Assembly (NCBI GenBank): GCA_040882255.1
Contig: JBBEBP010000011.1
Span: 372,001-436,000, forward strand
Origin: PWQG01 sp040882255
Lineage (GTDB): Bacteria > Pseudomonadota > Gammaproteobacteria > Pseudomonadales > Pseudohongiellaceae
Length of the DNA stretch: 64,000 nt
Direction: 5' to 3'
Positions 47,114 to 55,528 of this stretch are shown piece after piece (within the stretch, counting starts at the first letter, position 1; each line of letters opens with the position of its first letter). Position numbers and translations under genes: made by a program. The notes under the pieces were generated by a model that ran no database searches, had not been told where the DNA came from, and saw nothing but the letters and a program-made list of their open reading frames with translations.

Positions 47114-48808
47114 TCAGATCAGCCGGGCACCGATCAGCATCACCACCAGAATCAGGGTCACCCACAACAGCATGCTGCCGGTGGGCCAGCTGCGCGCCAG
47201 CGGGCCTTCCGGTCCGTGATAGTGCATCCAGGTGTTGACCAGTCGTCCCCCCTGCTGTGAGACCACGCCCTTCAGACGGTCGGAAACGAACGTCAGTACG
47301 CGGATGAAGCGACTCCAGATAGCCGGGCCCACACGCCGCCAGAGAAAGTCGAAATCCAGACTGATGGTCTCCGTGCGTTTCATCATGGGCAGCATGACAA
47401 AGAATGCCAGGCCCGCAAACAGCAGCAGCTGCAATTGTGTCACCAGGTGCTCCGCCGTGTAGGGCACATAGTCCACTTCATATGGCAGGAACGGATACAG
47501 GGTACCCGGGAAGACACCAATGACCACACACAGGGCCGCGAAGATGATCATGGCCGCCTGCATATTCCAGGAGGGATCCTTCGGACGCATGCCGGAATCT
47601 TTCTGGAAGAACACGAACCAGGGGAACTTGATACCGGCGTGCAGGAACACCCCGGCGGAGGCGGCCACCAGGCTGAACCAGACAAAACCCATCTCCCCAT
47701 ACGCCGCGCTCTGACTGATCATCGACTTGGAGATAAAGCCAGAGGTGTACGGGAAGGACGAGATCGCCAGCGCCCCGATGATGCCACAGACCGCAGTCAC
47801 CGGCATGGTCCGGTACAGCCCGCCCAGATCGGTACACTTGCGCTTGCCGGTCTGCGCCAGCACGGCGCCTGCGCTCATCAGCAGCAGCGCCTTGTAGATA
47901 ATATGGGCGAAGGCGTGCGCCGCCACCCCGTTCAATGCCAGCTCGGTACCGATGCCGATACCGCAGACCATGAAGCCGACCTGGTTGACGATGGAGTACG
48001 CCAGTATCCGGCGCATATCGTTCTCCATCAGGGCGTAGATGATGCCGTAGAAGATCATGTACAGGCCCACCCAGACCAGCACAGTCTGGCCGGGAAACAA
48101 CAGCAACAGCGTCAATACGGCCGTTTTCGTCGTATAGGCGGACAGGAACACGGCACCAGTGGCACTGGCCTCGGGATAGGCATCGGACAGCCAGGCGGAC
48201 AGCGGGGGCGCCGCCGCGTTGATCAGCACACCGATCAGTATCATCCACGTGGCGAAACTGTCCAGCGACAGGGCCTGGACCTCGATAGAGCCCGTTTGCA
48301 CGGCCACGCCGACGATACCGATTTTCAGGATGATGCCACCGATCAGGTGCATGACGCCGTAGCGGATACCGGCCCGGCGCGCCTCATCCGTGCCACCACT
48401 CCAGACGACGACGGTGGAGAACAGCGCCATGAATTCCCAGAACAGGAACAGCGTGATCAGGTCGCCCGCAAAGGAGACGCCCACCGCGCCGGCGGCATAG
48501 GCCATGGCCGCTGACATCTCGACCACACGGGCATGGCGGAAAGCAAACAGACCACCCACCACGGTCATCAGAGCGAAGATCGTGGCAAACAGCCGACGCA
48601 CGGCATCCGCCTCTACCAGCTGGATCTCGAAATTCATGAAGGCAGCGCTCAGCAACACGCCATCATCGAGTCCCCAGATCATCAACAAGGTCAACGCTGG
48701 CGCGCCCATCATCAGGGCCGGCCGGAAAGTGGCGCGCACGAGCGGCAGCAGTATCGCCGCCAGGATCATGATGAGTGCGGGCGGGAAAATCAGATCACTT
48801 GTCATCAT
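47114..48808 (-). CDS. Mrp-like antiporter membrane subunit, third NuoM/MrpD-type
   Basis: A 564-residue multispan protein of the NuoL/M/N-MrpA/D family, last gene of the operon. The TM5 Glu is present in LFLFWEFMALF and the TM8 Lys in YTTKTAVLTLLL, but the usual TM7 Lys (K-x(5)-PxHxWLPxA) is replaced by Asn197 in NAAAPPLSAWLSDAY. A hydrophilic stretch and one extra helix follow residue 480 (SLDFDFLWRRVGPAIWSRF...). It differs clearly from the two other D-type subunits of this operon. The ATG overlaps the previous small gene by 14 bases. Confidence 0.85.
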   Translation of the reverse strand: MMTSDLIFPPALIMILAAILLPLVRATFRPALMMGAPALTLLMIWGLDDGVLLSAAFMNFEIQLVEADAVRRLFATIFALMTVVGGLFAFRHARVVEMSAAMAYAAGAVGVSFAGDLITLFLFWEFMALFSTVVVWSGGTDEARRAGIRYGVMHLIGGIILKIGIVGVAVQTGSIEVQALSLDSFATWMILIGVLINAAAPPLSAWLSDAYPEASATGAVFLSAYTTKTAVLTLLLLFPGQTVLVWVGLYMIFYGIIYALMENDMRRILAYSIVNQVGFMVCGIGIGTELALNGVAAHAFAHIIYKALLLMSAGAVLAQTGKRKCTDLGGLYRTMPVTAVCGIIGALAISSFPYTSGFISKSMISQSAAYGEMGFVWFSLVAASAGVFLHAGIKFPWFVFFQKDSGMRPKDPSWNMQAAMIIFAALCVVIGVFPGTLYPFLPYEVDYVPYTAEHLVTQLQLLLFAGLAFFVMLPMMKRTETISLDFDFLWRRVGPAIWSRFIRVLTFVSDRLKGVVSQQGGRLVNTWMHYHGPEGPLARSWPTGSMLLWVTLILVVMLIGARLI

Positions 48809-49085
48809 AGTACGAATCCGGTCGCTTCAACACATAACCCAGCAGCTTGGCGAAGACCACCATGGCCACGCAGCTCAGGAAGCCGAACAGTGCGTAGAAG
48901 GCGAACCAGCCATCCACGCCAAAATAGTCATGGACCTCGACTGGCAGTTGGGCCAGTACGGTCAACGCCAGCACCGCGCCGAAGATCCACCACAGGCGGC
49001 GTATCGTGGAAGGCCGCACCAGCCAGTGCAGTTCACTTTCATCCGGGCGGCTGTCCGCCGCCTTCTGTGCAGGGTGTTCGTTCAT
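48795..49085 (-). CDS. Small two-span membrane protein in Mrp-like operon
   Basis: A 96-residue protein with a hydrophilic N-terminus (MNEHPAQKAADSRPDES), two membrane segments (about residues 33-52 and 60-82) and a basic/acidic tail ending RPDSYYDDK. The ATG at 49085 was preferred to the frame's upstream limit because it is five bases after the preceding stop. It is not a recognised Mrp subunit. Its conserved-looking position between two antiporter genes suggests an accessory subunit. Confidence 0.7.
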   Translation of the reverse strand: MNEHPAQKAADSRPDESELHWLVRPSTIRRLWWIFGAVLALTVLAQLPVEVHDYFGVDGWFAFYALFGFLSCVAMVVFAKLLGYVLKRPDSYYDDK

Positions 49086-49090
49086 GACGC

Positions 49091-50554
49091 TCAACCTCCC
49101 ACCAGAGTCATTTGCAGATCCAGCAACGGACCATTGAAGAAGAAGAACAGCAGCGTCAGCACCGCAGTAGTACACAACGCCAGTACCATCGGCAGCGGCG
49201 CTTCACCATGATCCTTCGCCGGGGCTTCGGTTTCCGGCAGGAAGAAGGCCTTGTAGATGATCGGCAGGAAATACGCCGCGTTCAGCGCCGTGGACAGGAC
49301 CAGCACCACCAGTACAAACAGGTTCTCCGCTTCCAGCGCCCCGGCCAGTATGAACCACTTGGAGACGAAGCCGGCGGTGGGCGGAACCCCGATCATCGAC
49401 AGGGCGGCCACCGCAAAGGCGGCCATCGTCCACGGCATGCGAAGCCCTATACCGTTCAACTGGCTGACCTCGGTCTTCTTGGCCGCCACGTAGATGGCAC
49501 CGGCCACGAAGAACAGCGTGATTTTGCCGAAAGCGTGCGCGGCAATATGCATGACGGCGCCAATCTGGGCAAGCTGCGCCAGTGCCATGGTGGCCATGAT
49601 GATGTAGCTGAGCTGGGAAATCGTGGAATAGGCCAGCAGGCGCTTGATGTTGTTCTGCCGCAGAGCCACGGCAGAGGCGGCCACCACGGTGAAGCCGGCC
49701 AGATAGACAGCCAGGCTCTCATACGGCACCCCGGCAAGGTAATCGGTGCCGAATATGTAGATCACCACCTTGGTCAGCGTGAATACACCCGCCTTCACGA
49801 CCGCCACGGCGTGGAGCAGTGCGGAAACCGGAGTCGGTGCCACCATCGCGGCCGGCAACCAGCGGTGGAACGGCATCACCGCCGCCTTGGCTACACCGAA
49901 CAGGAACAGGAACAGCAGCAGCGTGGCCGAGCCGGCAGCCAGGTTGCCCTCCAGTATCCCGCCCAGGGTAAAGTCCAGGGTGCCGGCTGCGGCATAGGTC
50001 CAGATGATAGCCGGCAGGAAGAACACGATGGACGTGGTCATCAGGATGCCGAGATAGGTACGGCCACCTGCCTTCGCCTTGTCGTCGCCCTTGTGCGTGA
50101 CCAGCGGATAGGTCGACAGGGTCAGCACTTCATAGAAGATGAACAGGGTCAGCAGATTGGCCGAAAACGCCACCCCCATGGCCGCAGACAGCGCAATGGC
50201 GAAACACACGAAGAAGCGGGTATGGTGCTTCTCCCCTGCCCCGCGCATGTAACCGACCGCATAGATCGAGGTAACGATCCACAGGCCACTGGCGATCAGC
50301 GCAAACAGGATGGACAGCGGCTCGGTATTGAAGGCGATGCTGACGCCGGAGAACAGCGTCAGCCATTCCACGTAGATGAATTCACCGCCGGTCAGCCCGA
50401 GCAGTACGCGGATCACCAGCCCGAAAAGCGTGACAGCGGTGATCATCGTCGCCGCCTCGCGGATGTTGGGCCAGCGGCCCAGCAGCCCAATGGCCACGGC
50501 GCCGATCAACGGCACGATCAAGGCAAGGATCATGGCGGTATTGGCAGTCATCAT
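49091..50554 (-). CDS. Mrp-like antiporter subunit D, second copy (NuoN/MrpD-type)
   Basis: A 487-residue proton-channel subunit with about 14 membrane helices. Family residues are present: TM5 Glu in LFIFYEVLTLSTYPLV, TM7 Lys223 in AKAAVMPFHRWLPAAMVAPTPV, TM8 Lys in AVAVVKAGVFTLTKV and TM12 Lys in GFVSKWFIL. It overlaps the preceding MrpD-type gene by four bases. It is expected to move protons (or cations) across the membrane as part of the complex. Confidence 0.9.
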   Translation of the reverse strand: MMTANTAMILALIVPLIGAVAIGLLGRWPNIREAATMITAVTLFGLVIRVLLGLTGGEFIYVEWLTLFSGVSIAFNTEPLSILFALIASGLWIVTSIYAVGYMRGAGEKHHTRFFVCFAIALSAAMGVAFSANLLTLFIFYEVLTLSTYPLVTHKGDDKAKAGGRTYLGILMTTSIVFFLPAIIWTYAAAGTLDFTLGGILEGNLAAGSATLLLFLFLFGVAKAAVMPFHRWLPAAMVAPTPVSALLHAVAVVKAGVFTLTKVVIYIFGTDYLAGVPYESLAVYLAGFTVVAASAVALRQNNIKRLLAYSTISQLSYIIMATMALAQLAQIGAVMHIAAHAFGKITLFFVAGAIYVAAKKTEVSQLNGIGLRMPWTMAAFAVAALSMIGVPPTAGFVSKWFILAGALEAENLFVLVVLVLSTALNAAYFLPIIYKAFFLPETEAPAKDHGEAPLPMVLALCTTAVLTLLFFFFNGPLLDLQMTLVGG

Positions 50555-52029
50555 GATCCGCTACCTCCCGCCATCAGCTGTGCGGCGGCCGCTTCCGCGA
50601 TATCCACCGTCAGTCGCGTATCGATACCGAAATACAGGTTGGCCGCTATCAGTATCCATACCGGAATCAATAAACTCATGGGCGCTTCTTTCCGCTCCGG
50701 ATTTTCAGGTTCACCGAACCAGCCGGCCTCCACGACCCGGCCGACATAGACCACGGCCAGCATGGAACCGGCCAGTATCACGACAACAATCGGCCACCAG
50801 CCCAGTTCCAGCGCGGCCAGGATCAGGTGCCACTTGCTGACGAAACCGACAGTAAGCGGCACGCCGATCAGACTGAGACCGCCCAGCACGAAAGCCCAGA
50901 AGGTCAGGGGCATGGTGCGGGCCAGGCCGCGCATCTGCTCGATGTTGGTGCCGCCCATCCGATAGGCCACCGCACCCAGGGTCATGAACAACGCCCCTTT
51001 CATCAGGCCGTGGTTGAACATATGCAACAATGCCGCTGTCAGCCCCATGGCAGTACCCATGGCGATACCGAGGACGATGTAACCGATCTGCGCCACGCTG
51101 GAGTACGCCAGCATGCGCTTGATGTTGGGCTGACCGATGCTCACTGTCGAGGCACTGAGCAGACCGATGATGGCCAGCGGGATCAGCACTTCAGCCAGCG
51201 GCTCCTGTCCGAAACTGAACGGCACTCCGAAAATGGTGAAGATGAAACGGATCAGCACATAGACCGCCACCTTCGTCGCTGTGGCCCCCATGAACGCGGT
51301 GACCGCCGACGGTGAGTAGGTGTATGCATTGGGCAACCACAGGTGTAGCGGGAACAACGCCAGCTTCAGCGAGATGCCGGTCACGATGAAGGCGAACGCC
51401 GTCCTGACCGTGGCACTGTCCTGGATTTCAGGCAGGCGCTCGGCCAGGTCCATCATGTTCAGGGTGCCGGTCATCACATACAGGAAACCGATACCGATCA
51501 GGTAGAACGTGGCGCCGATTGTGCCCATGATCAGATAACTGAATGAAGAAGTCAGCGCCCTGCGATCACGGCCCATGGCGATCAACGCATAGGTGGCCAG
51601 CGATGAAATCTCCAGGAAGACGAACACGTTGAACGCGTCCCCGGTGGCCGTGATGCCGCACAGGCCGAGAATCTGCAACAACTGGGCTGAATAGAACAGC
51701 GGCGCCTTCTCATCACCCACCTCCTGGCGAATGCTGAGCCGTGCATAGGGCAACACTACACTGGCCAGACCCGTGATCAGCACCAGCAACAGCGCATTGG
51801 CCAGATCGACGCGGTACTCAATGCCCCACGGCGGCTCCCAGCCGCCCAGCGCATAACTGACCACGCCGTAGGTGGATACGTTCGCCAGCAACAGGATGCT
51901 GCACAGGAAGGAAAACCAGGTGACCAGGGTCGCCACGGCCCAGGGCCAGCGGCCACCACGCATGATCGCCACCAGCGGCGCCGCCAGCAGCGGCGCCACA
52001 ACAATCAGAACGGGCAGATGAGTAACCAT
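50551..52029 (-). CDS. mnhD: Mrp-type Na+/H+ antiporter subunit D
   Basis: A 492-residue antiporter subunit closest to canonical MrpD. TM5 Glu is in FVFLEISSLATYALIA, TM7 Lys222 in SLKLALFPLHLWLPNAYTYSP, TM8 Lys in TATKVAVYVLIRF and TM12 Lys in GFVSKWHLI. It follows mnhC (overlap of one base) in the standard C-D order. It should form the main proton path of the complex. Confidence 0.93.
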   Translation of the reverse strand: MVTHLPVLIVVAPLLAAPLVAIMRGGRWPWAVATLVTWFSFLCSILLLANVSTYGVVSYALGGWEPPWGIEYRVDLANALLLVLITGLASVVLPYARLSIRQEVGDEKAPLFYSAQLLQILGLCGITATGDAFNVFVFLEISSLATYALIAMGRDRRALTSSFSYLIMGTIGATFYLIGIGFLYVMTGTLNMMDLAERLPEIQDSATVRTAFAFIVTGISLKLALFPLHLWLPNAYTYSPSAVTAFMGATATKVAVYVLIRFIFTIFGVPFSFGQEPLAEVLIPLAIIGLLSASTVSIGQPNIKRMLAYSSVAQIGYIVLGIAMGTAMGLTAALLHMFNHGLMKGALFMTLGAVAYRMGGTNIEQMRGLARTMPLTFWAFVLGGLSLIGVPLTVGFVSKWHLILAALELGWWPIVVVILAGSMLAVVYVGRVVEAGWFGEPENPERKEAPMSLLIPVWILIAANLYFGIDTRLTVDIAEAAAAQLMAGGSGS

Positions 52030-52382
52030 TACAGCGATGAATCCATGTTATGCAGATCGTCTTCTTCGATAGTACCGAAGGCGCGTTTGATGCGGATGGC
52101 CAGCGCGAGTCCCACCGCCGTGGTCGCCACACCGACCACAATGGCGGTCAGGATGAGTACATGAGGCAACGGATTAGAATACAGATCCTGCCCTTCGCTC
52201 AATACCGGACCGGCGCCCCCCTCGATATAGCCGAAACTGATATACAGGAAGAACACCGAGGTCTGGAACACGTTCAGACCGATGAGTTTCTTGACCAGGT
52301 TGCCACAGGAGATGACTGTGTACAGACCGGTCATCATCAGGAAAATGATGATGACGTAATTCCAGACACCGAGACCACTCAC
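52029..52382 (-). CDS. mnhC: Mrp-type Na+/H+ antiporter subunit C (NuoK-like)
   Basis: A 117-residue three-span protein with the NuoK/MrpC pattern, including GLYTVISCGNLVKKLIGLNVFQTSVFF and DPLPHVLILTAIVVGVATTAVGLAL-type third helix (here NPLPHVLILTAIVVG). It overlaps mnhB by four bases and mnhD by one. Confidence 0.93.
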   Translation of the reverse strand: MSGLGVWNYVIIIFLMMTGLYTVISCGNLVKKLIGLNVFQTSVFFLYISFGYIEGGAGPVLSEGQDLYSNPLPHVLILTAIVVGVATTAVGLALAIRIKRAFGTIEEDDLHNMDSSL

Positions 52383-52819
52383 CGGGACCCCCCTTCTTCT
52401 TCTTCGTCGTCTTTCTGTGAAAAGGTGAAAAACAGCAGCATCATCACCGACGTCACGGTCAGGCCCACGCCGAGCTCGACCAGAATGATGCCGATATGCT
52501 GACCGGCCACCGGATACTCACCCAGCACGTCGTAATCAAGGTAATTGCCTCCATCCAGCAAGGTGGCCACACCCACCAGGGCATACAGCAGCACGCCCGC
52601 AGCGGCCACCAGTTTGAGAATCACCGGCGGGGCAATCTCCATGGCTTTCTCGACGCCGAACAGCAATGTATAGATCACAAACGCGGAGGCAAAGATGACA
52701 CCTGCCTGGAATCCGCCGCCCGGACCATAATCGCCATGGAACTGCACGTAGAGACCGAACAGCAGTATGTAGGGCACCAGGAACTTGCCGACGATCCGTG
52801 AAATCAGTTGCTCATTCAT
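52379..52819 (-). CDS. mnhB: Mrp-type Na+/H+ antiporter subunit B
   Basis: A 146-residue four-span subunit with the MnhB motif YVQFHGDYGPGGGFQAGVI. The start at 52819 (MNEQLISRIVG) is set by GGAGG six bases upstream; the frame runs ten codons higher but lacks similarity. It overlaps the upstream MrpA-C-like gene by eight bases. Confidence 0.92.
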   Translation of the reverse strand: MNEQLISRIVGKFLVPYILLFGLYVQFHGDYGPGGGFQAGVIFASAFVIYTLLFGVEKAMEIAPPVILKLVAAAGVLLYALVGVATLLDGGNYLDYDVLGEYPVAGQHIGIILVELGVGLTVTSVMMLLFFTFSQKDDEEEEGGSR

Positions 52820-53402
52820 GGCCGCCCTCCTTTTCCGGGTTTGCCGCATTCTCTGCGTCCCGTTCCTCTCTGCGCCCGCTGCGTCCGATCAGCAACAAAA
52901 CAGCCACCAGCGCCGTAAAAATCACCACGACCTCCCCCAGGGTATCGAAGCCCCGATAGCTGGCCAGTACTGCGGTGACCACGTTGGGCACATCAATCTC
53001 GTTGGGCGATTCAAGCAGATAACGCGGTGCGACATGCGTTTGCACCGGATTGTCCGCCGCGCCAAAAGGCGGAAGGTCGACGATGCCGTAGATCAGTGCG
53101 CCACCGGTAACCAGTACGATCACCAGCGGCAGCCAGGCCTTGCTCTGCCGGTTGACCTTCTCCTCCCGGCCCACATGCGTCAACGTGGCCAGCAGCAGCA
53201 GTGTCGCGATGCCCGCGCCCACCGCCGCTTCCGTGAACGCCACATCGGCCGCCGCAAGTACCAGGAACAGCGAAGCGGACACCAGGCTGTAGATGCCGAA
53301 CAGGACAATGGAGGTGAACAGGTCGCGAATCCGCAGTACCGCGATCGAGATCACTGCCAGAAACGCCAGCAGGAAGATATCAATCATCTGAGTCATGATC
53401 AT
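52812..53402 (-). CDS. MrpA C-terminal-like subunit (DUF4040/MbhD-MbhE type)
   Basis: A 196-residue protein equivalent to the C-terminal part of MrpA, free-standing here. The DUF4040 (NuoJ-like) region holds SIVLFGIYSLVSASLFLVLAAADVAFTEAAVGAG, and the MbhE-like part ends RGFDTLGEVVVIFTALVAVLLLIG. The ~600-residue N-terminal NuoL-like half of MrpA is absent from the operon. Confidence 0.85.
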   Translation of the reverse strand: MIMTQMIDIFLLAFLAVISIAVLRIRDLFTSIVLFGIYSLVSASLFLVLAAADVAFTEAAVGAGIATLLLLATLTHVGREEKVNRQSKAWLPLVIVLVTGGALIYGIVDLPPFGAADNPVQTHVAPRYLLESPNEIDVPNVVTAVLASYRGFDTLGEVVVIFTALVAVLLLIGRSGRREERDAENAANPEKEGGHE

Positions 53403-53713
53403 GAGGCCCGGTCTCCTTTTTTCCAGGGTTCCAGACCGTTATTGCGCGCCGTTCTGGCCAGGGCATGGGATGCGGTGGGGCAGGTGAACAGCATGAACGC
53501 GAATATCAACGCCAGCTTGGCGCTGGCCAGGGTAAACCCGAAATGGATGGCCAGACCGCCCAGGAACAATCCGGTACACAATGTATCTGTGATACCTGCT
53601 GCGTGTAGACGGGTATAGAAATCCGGGAATCGCAATATGCCAATGGCGCCGACGACACCGAGCAGGCCACCAGCCAGCAACAATACAGCGGACAGAAGAT
53701 CCAGTACGTCCAT
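53399..53713 (-). CDS. mnhG: Mrp-type Na+/H+ antiporter subunit G
   Basis: A 104-residue three-span subunit with the MnhG signature GVVGAIGILRFPDFYTRLHAAGITDTLCTGL. It overlaps the next gene by four bases and mnhF by one. Confidence 0.93.
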   Translation of the reverse strand: MDVLDLLSAVLLLAGGLLGVVGAIGILRFPDFYTRLHAAGITDTLCTGLFLGGLAIHFGFTLASAKLALIFAFMLFTCPTASHALARTARNNGLEPWKKGDRAS

Positions 53714-54009
53714 CAGGGTTCACTCCTCTTGCCCGTCGGCGCGTCGCCGGCACGGCCAAGATCACCGTGTTCAAAATACTTCATCACCGCCACGATGGCC
53801 ACGAAGTTGATCATCGCGTAGACCAGCGCCACGTCCAGGTAGTCGCCCCGGTCCGCGATGCCTGCGATGAACGCGATCAACAGTACGGTCTTGGTACCGA
53901 ACATGTTCACCGCCAGAATGCGGTCATAGACGGTGGGTCCCAACAGGGCCCGGACAATGGCCAGAGCCATGGTGACCAGTATGGCCAGAGCAGCGGCTGT
54001 CAACATCAT
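53713..54009 (-). CDS. mnhF: Mrp-type Na+/H+ antiporter subunit F
   Basis: A 98-residue three-span subunit with the MnhF pattern VRALLGPTVYDRILAVNMFGTKTVLLIAFI. It overlaps mnhE by four bases and has a short charged C-terminus. Confidence 0.93.
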   Translation of the reverse strand: MMLTAAALAILVTMALAIVRALLGPTVYDRILAVNMFGTKTVLLIAFIAGIADRGDYLDVALVYAMINFVAIVAVMKYFEHGDLGRAGDAPTGKRSEP

Positions 54010-54485
54010 GCTTCACCTTCCACGTCGCCAGGTACCCGTCGATCCATCTCGCCGCGCTCGACATCCGCCGCAATGGCGCCGTTCAGCGCGTGGATCTCCA
54101 ATTCGTCGCCACGAATATCCACGGTCACCGTACCGGGCGTCAATGTGACGGAATTACCGAGCACCACCCGTCCCAGCTCGGAGTTCTGGCGGGTCCGCAC
54201 CCGGATGATTCGGGGGTCAATATCGGGGTTCGGGCTGAGAATGATTTTCACCATCTTGATATTGGACAGGAGGATTTGACCCACCAGGTATACCCAATAG
54301 CGCAACAGTTGCACGCTGATGTGCATGGGATGACTCTCGGCATCCACCACGTTCATCCGGTGGGCAAGATAGACGGTGAACAGGATGGACACCGCGCCCA
54401 GTGATAACAGCAGCGGATAGGTGTAACCGGAAAGGATCCACCAGACCACGGTGAGCACTATCAGCAGACTTGTCAGATGTTTCAT
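54006..54485 (-). CDS. mnhE: Mrp-type Na+/H+ antiporter subunit E
   Basis: First gene of the operon, 159 residues. Two N-terminal membrane helices are followed by a cytoplasmic domain with MnhE features (QILLSNIKMVKIILSP and TLTPGTVTVDI). The start at MKHLTSLLIVLTVVWW (54485) fits the family; the frame is open 36 codons upstream but that overlaps the promoter. Confidence 0.92.
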   Translation of the reverse strand: MKHLTSLLIVLTVVWWILSGYTYPLLLSLGAVSILFTVYLAHRMNVVDAESHPMHISVQLLRYWVYLVGQILLSNIKMVKIILSPNPDIDPRIIRVRTRQNSELGRVVLGNSVTLTPGTVTVDIRGDELEIHALNGAIAADVERGEMDRRVPGDVEGEA

Positions 54486-54564
54486 ACGACGCCTTTTTCT
54501 TTGGCTGTTTTCGCCGTTGCTCTGTGTCGGGCCGCCCGTTCGGCCATGGCGCGGGGCAGGCGAA

Positions 54565-54593
54565 AAAGTAGCAAACCCGGAATGGCTTGGCAA
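54565..54593 (-). promoter_or_regulatory. Candidate promoter of the Mrp-like operon
   Basis: TTGCCA (54588-54593) and TACTTT (54565-54570), with TG one base before the latter (extended -10) and an exact 17-base spacer, on the minus strand. Predicted start near 54557, about 70 bases before mnhE. Confidence 0.4.
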
Positions 54594-54609
54594 GGAAAAC
54601 CGGCCGGAT

Positions 54610-54626
54610 ATGTAGTGATACTACAT
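54610..54626. promoter_or_regulatory. Palindromic operator between Mrp operon and fabI
   Basis: ATGTAGT-GAT-ACTACAT is a perfect 7-bp inverted repeat with a three-base spacer. It lies between the two divergent promoters, about 16 bases upstream of the Mrp -35 box and 11 bases upstream of the fabI -35 box. The regulator is unknown. Confidence 0.4.
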
Positions 54627-54637
54627 TACAGAGCGCT

Positions 54638-54665
54638 TTCACCGGAGCGGCAAATATTCGATAAT
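54638..54665 (+). promoter_or_regulatory. Candidate promoter of fabI
   Basis: TTCACC (54638-54643) and GATAAT (54660-54665) with 16 bases between. The predicted start is about 30 bases before the ATG at 54702. Confidence 0.4.
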
Positions 54666-54701
54666 GGCGCCTGGAACATTCGCAGCAGCGGGACAACAAT
54701 C

Positions 54702-55499
54702 ATGGGATTTCTAGCAGGTAAACGCTTTCTGATCGTGGGCGTGGCGAGCAAGCTCTCCATCGCCTCCGGTATCGCGGAAGCCATGCACCGGGAAGGCGCC
54801 GAGCTGGCCTTCACGTACCAGAACGACAAACTCAAGGGCCGGGTCGAGAAATTCGCCGCCGGCTGGGATTCATCACTGTGCTTTCCGTGCGACGTGGCCG
54901 ATGATCAGCAGATCGAGGACGTCTTCACGGAACTGGGCAAGCACTGGGATGGACTGGACGGTATCATCCATGCGGTGGCCTTCGCGCCCGGACAGGAACT
55001 GGACGGCAATTTCGTGGATGTCACCACGCGCGAAGGCTTTCGCATGGCGCACGAGATCAGTTCCTTCAGCTTCCTGGCGCTGGCGCAGGCCGGGCGTAAA
55101 ATGATGGAGGGACGCCAGGGCAGCCTGCTGACCCTGACCTACCTGGGTGCGATCCGCACCATGCCGAACTACAACGTCATGGGCCTGGCGAAGGCAAGCC
55201 TGGAAGCCAACGTACGGTACATGGCGACCAACCTGGGTCCGGAAGGCACCCGGGTGAACGCAGTATCCGCCGGCCCGATCCGCACCCTGGCGGCCTCCGG
55301 CATCAAGAGCTTCCGCCGCATGCTGGACTATAACCGGAAGCAGACCCCGATGCGGCGCAACACCACCATCGAGGAAGTCGGCAACGCGGCTGCCTTCCTG
55401 TGCTCGGACCTGGCGTCCGGTATTTCCGGGGAAATCCTCTACGTCGACGGCGGCTTCAACATCACCGCCATGGGCAGTCTGGAGGACGCGGCCGAGTAA
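54702..55499 (+). CDS. fabI: Enoyl-ACP reductase [NADH] FabI
   Basis: Last reductive step of each fatty-acid elongation cycle; the target of triclosan. The 265-residue SDR protein starts MGFLAGKRFLIVGVASKLSIA, has the catalytic Tyr and Lys in YNVMGLAKASLEANVRYMA, SAGPIRTLAASGIKSFR, and ends with SGEILYVDGGFNI, all very close to E. coli FabI. The frame is open upstream to 54477 but that part is promoter sequence. It converges on ppiD. Confidence 0.96.
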   Translation: MGFLAGKRFLIVGVASKLSIASGIAEAMHREGAELAFTYQNDKLKGRVEKFAAGWDSSLCFPCDVADDQQIEDVFTELGKHWDGLDGIIHAVAFAPGQELDGNFVDVTTREGFRMAHEISSFSFLALAQAGRKMMEGRQGSLLTLTYLGAIRTMPNYNVMGLAKASLEANVRYMATNLGPEGTRVNAVSAGPIRTLAASGIKSFRRMLDYNRKQTPMRRNTTIEEVGNAAAFLCSDLASGISGEILYVDGGFNITAMGSLEDAAE

Positions 55500-55528
55500 C
55501 AACGTCCCGGCCGCCTCCTCCCGGTAGC

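Noticed and set aside
49112..50749. 545-residue frame opposite the antiporter genes
   Set aside because: Rich in Gln, His, Arg and Gly, typical of the complement of membrane-protein codons; the minus-strand genes are convincing.
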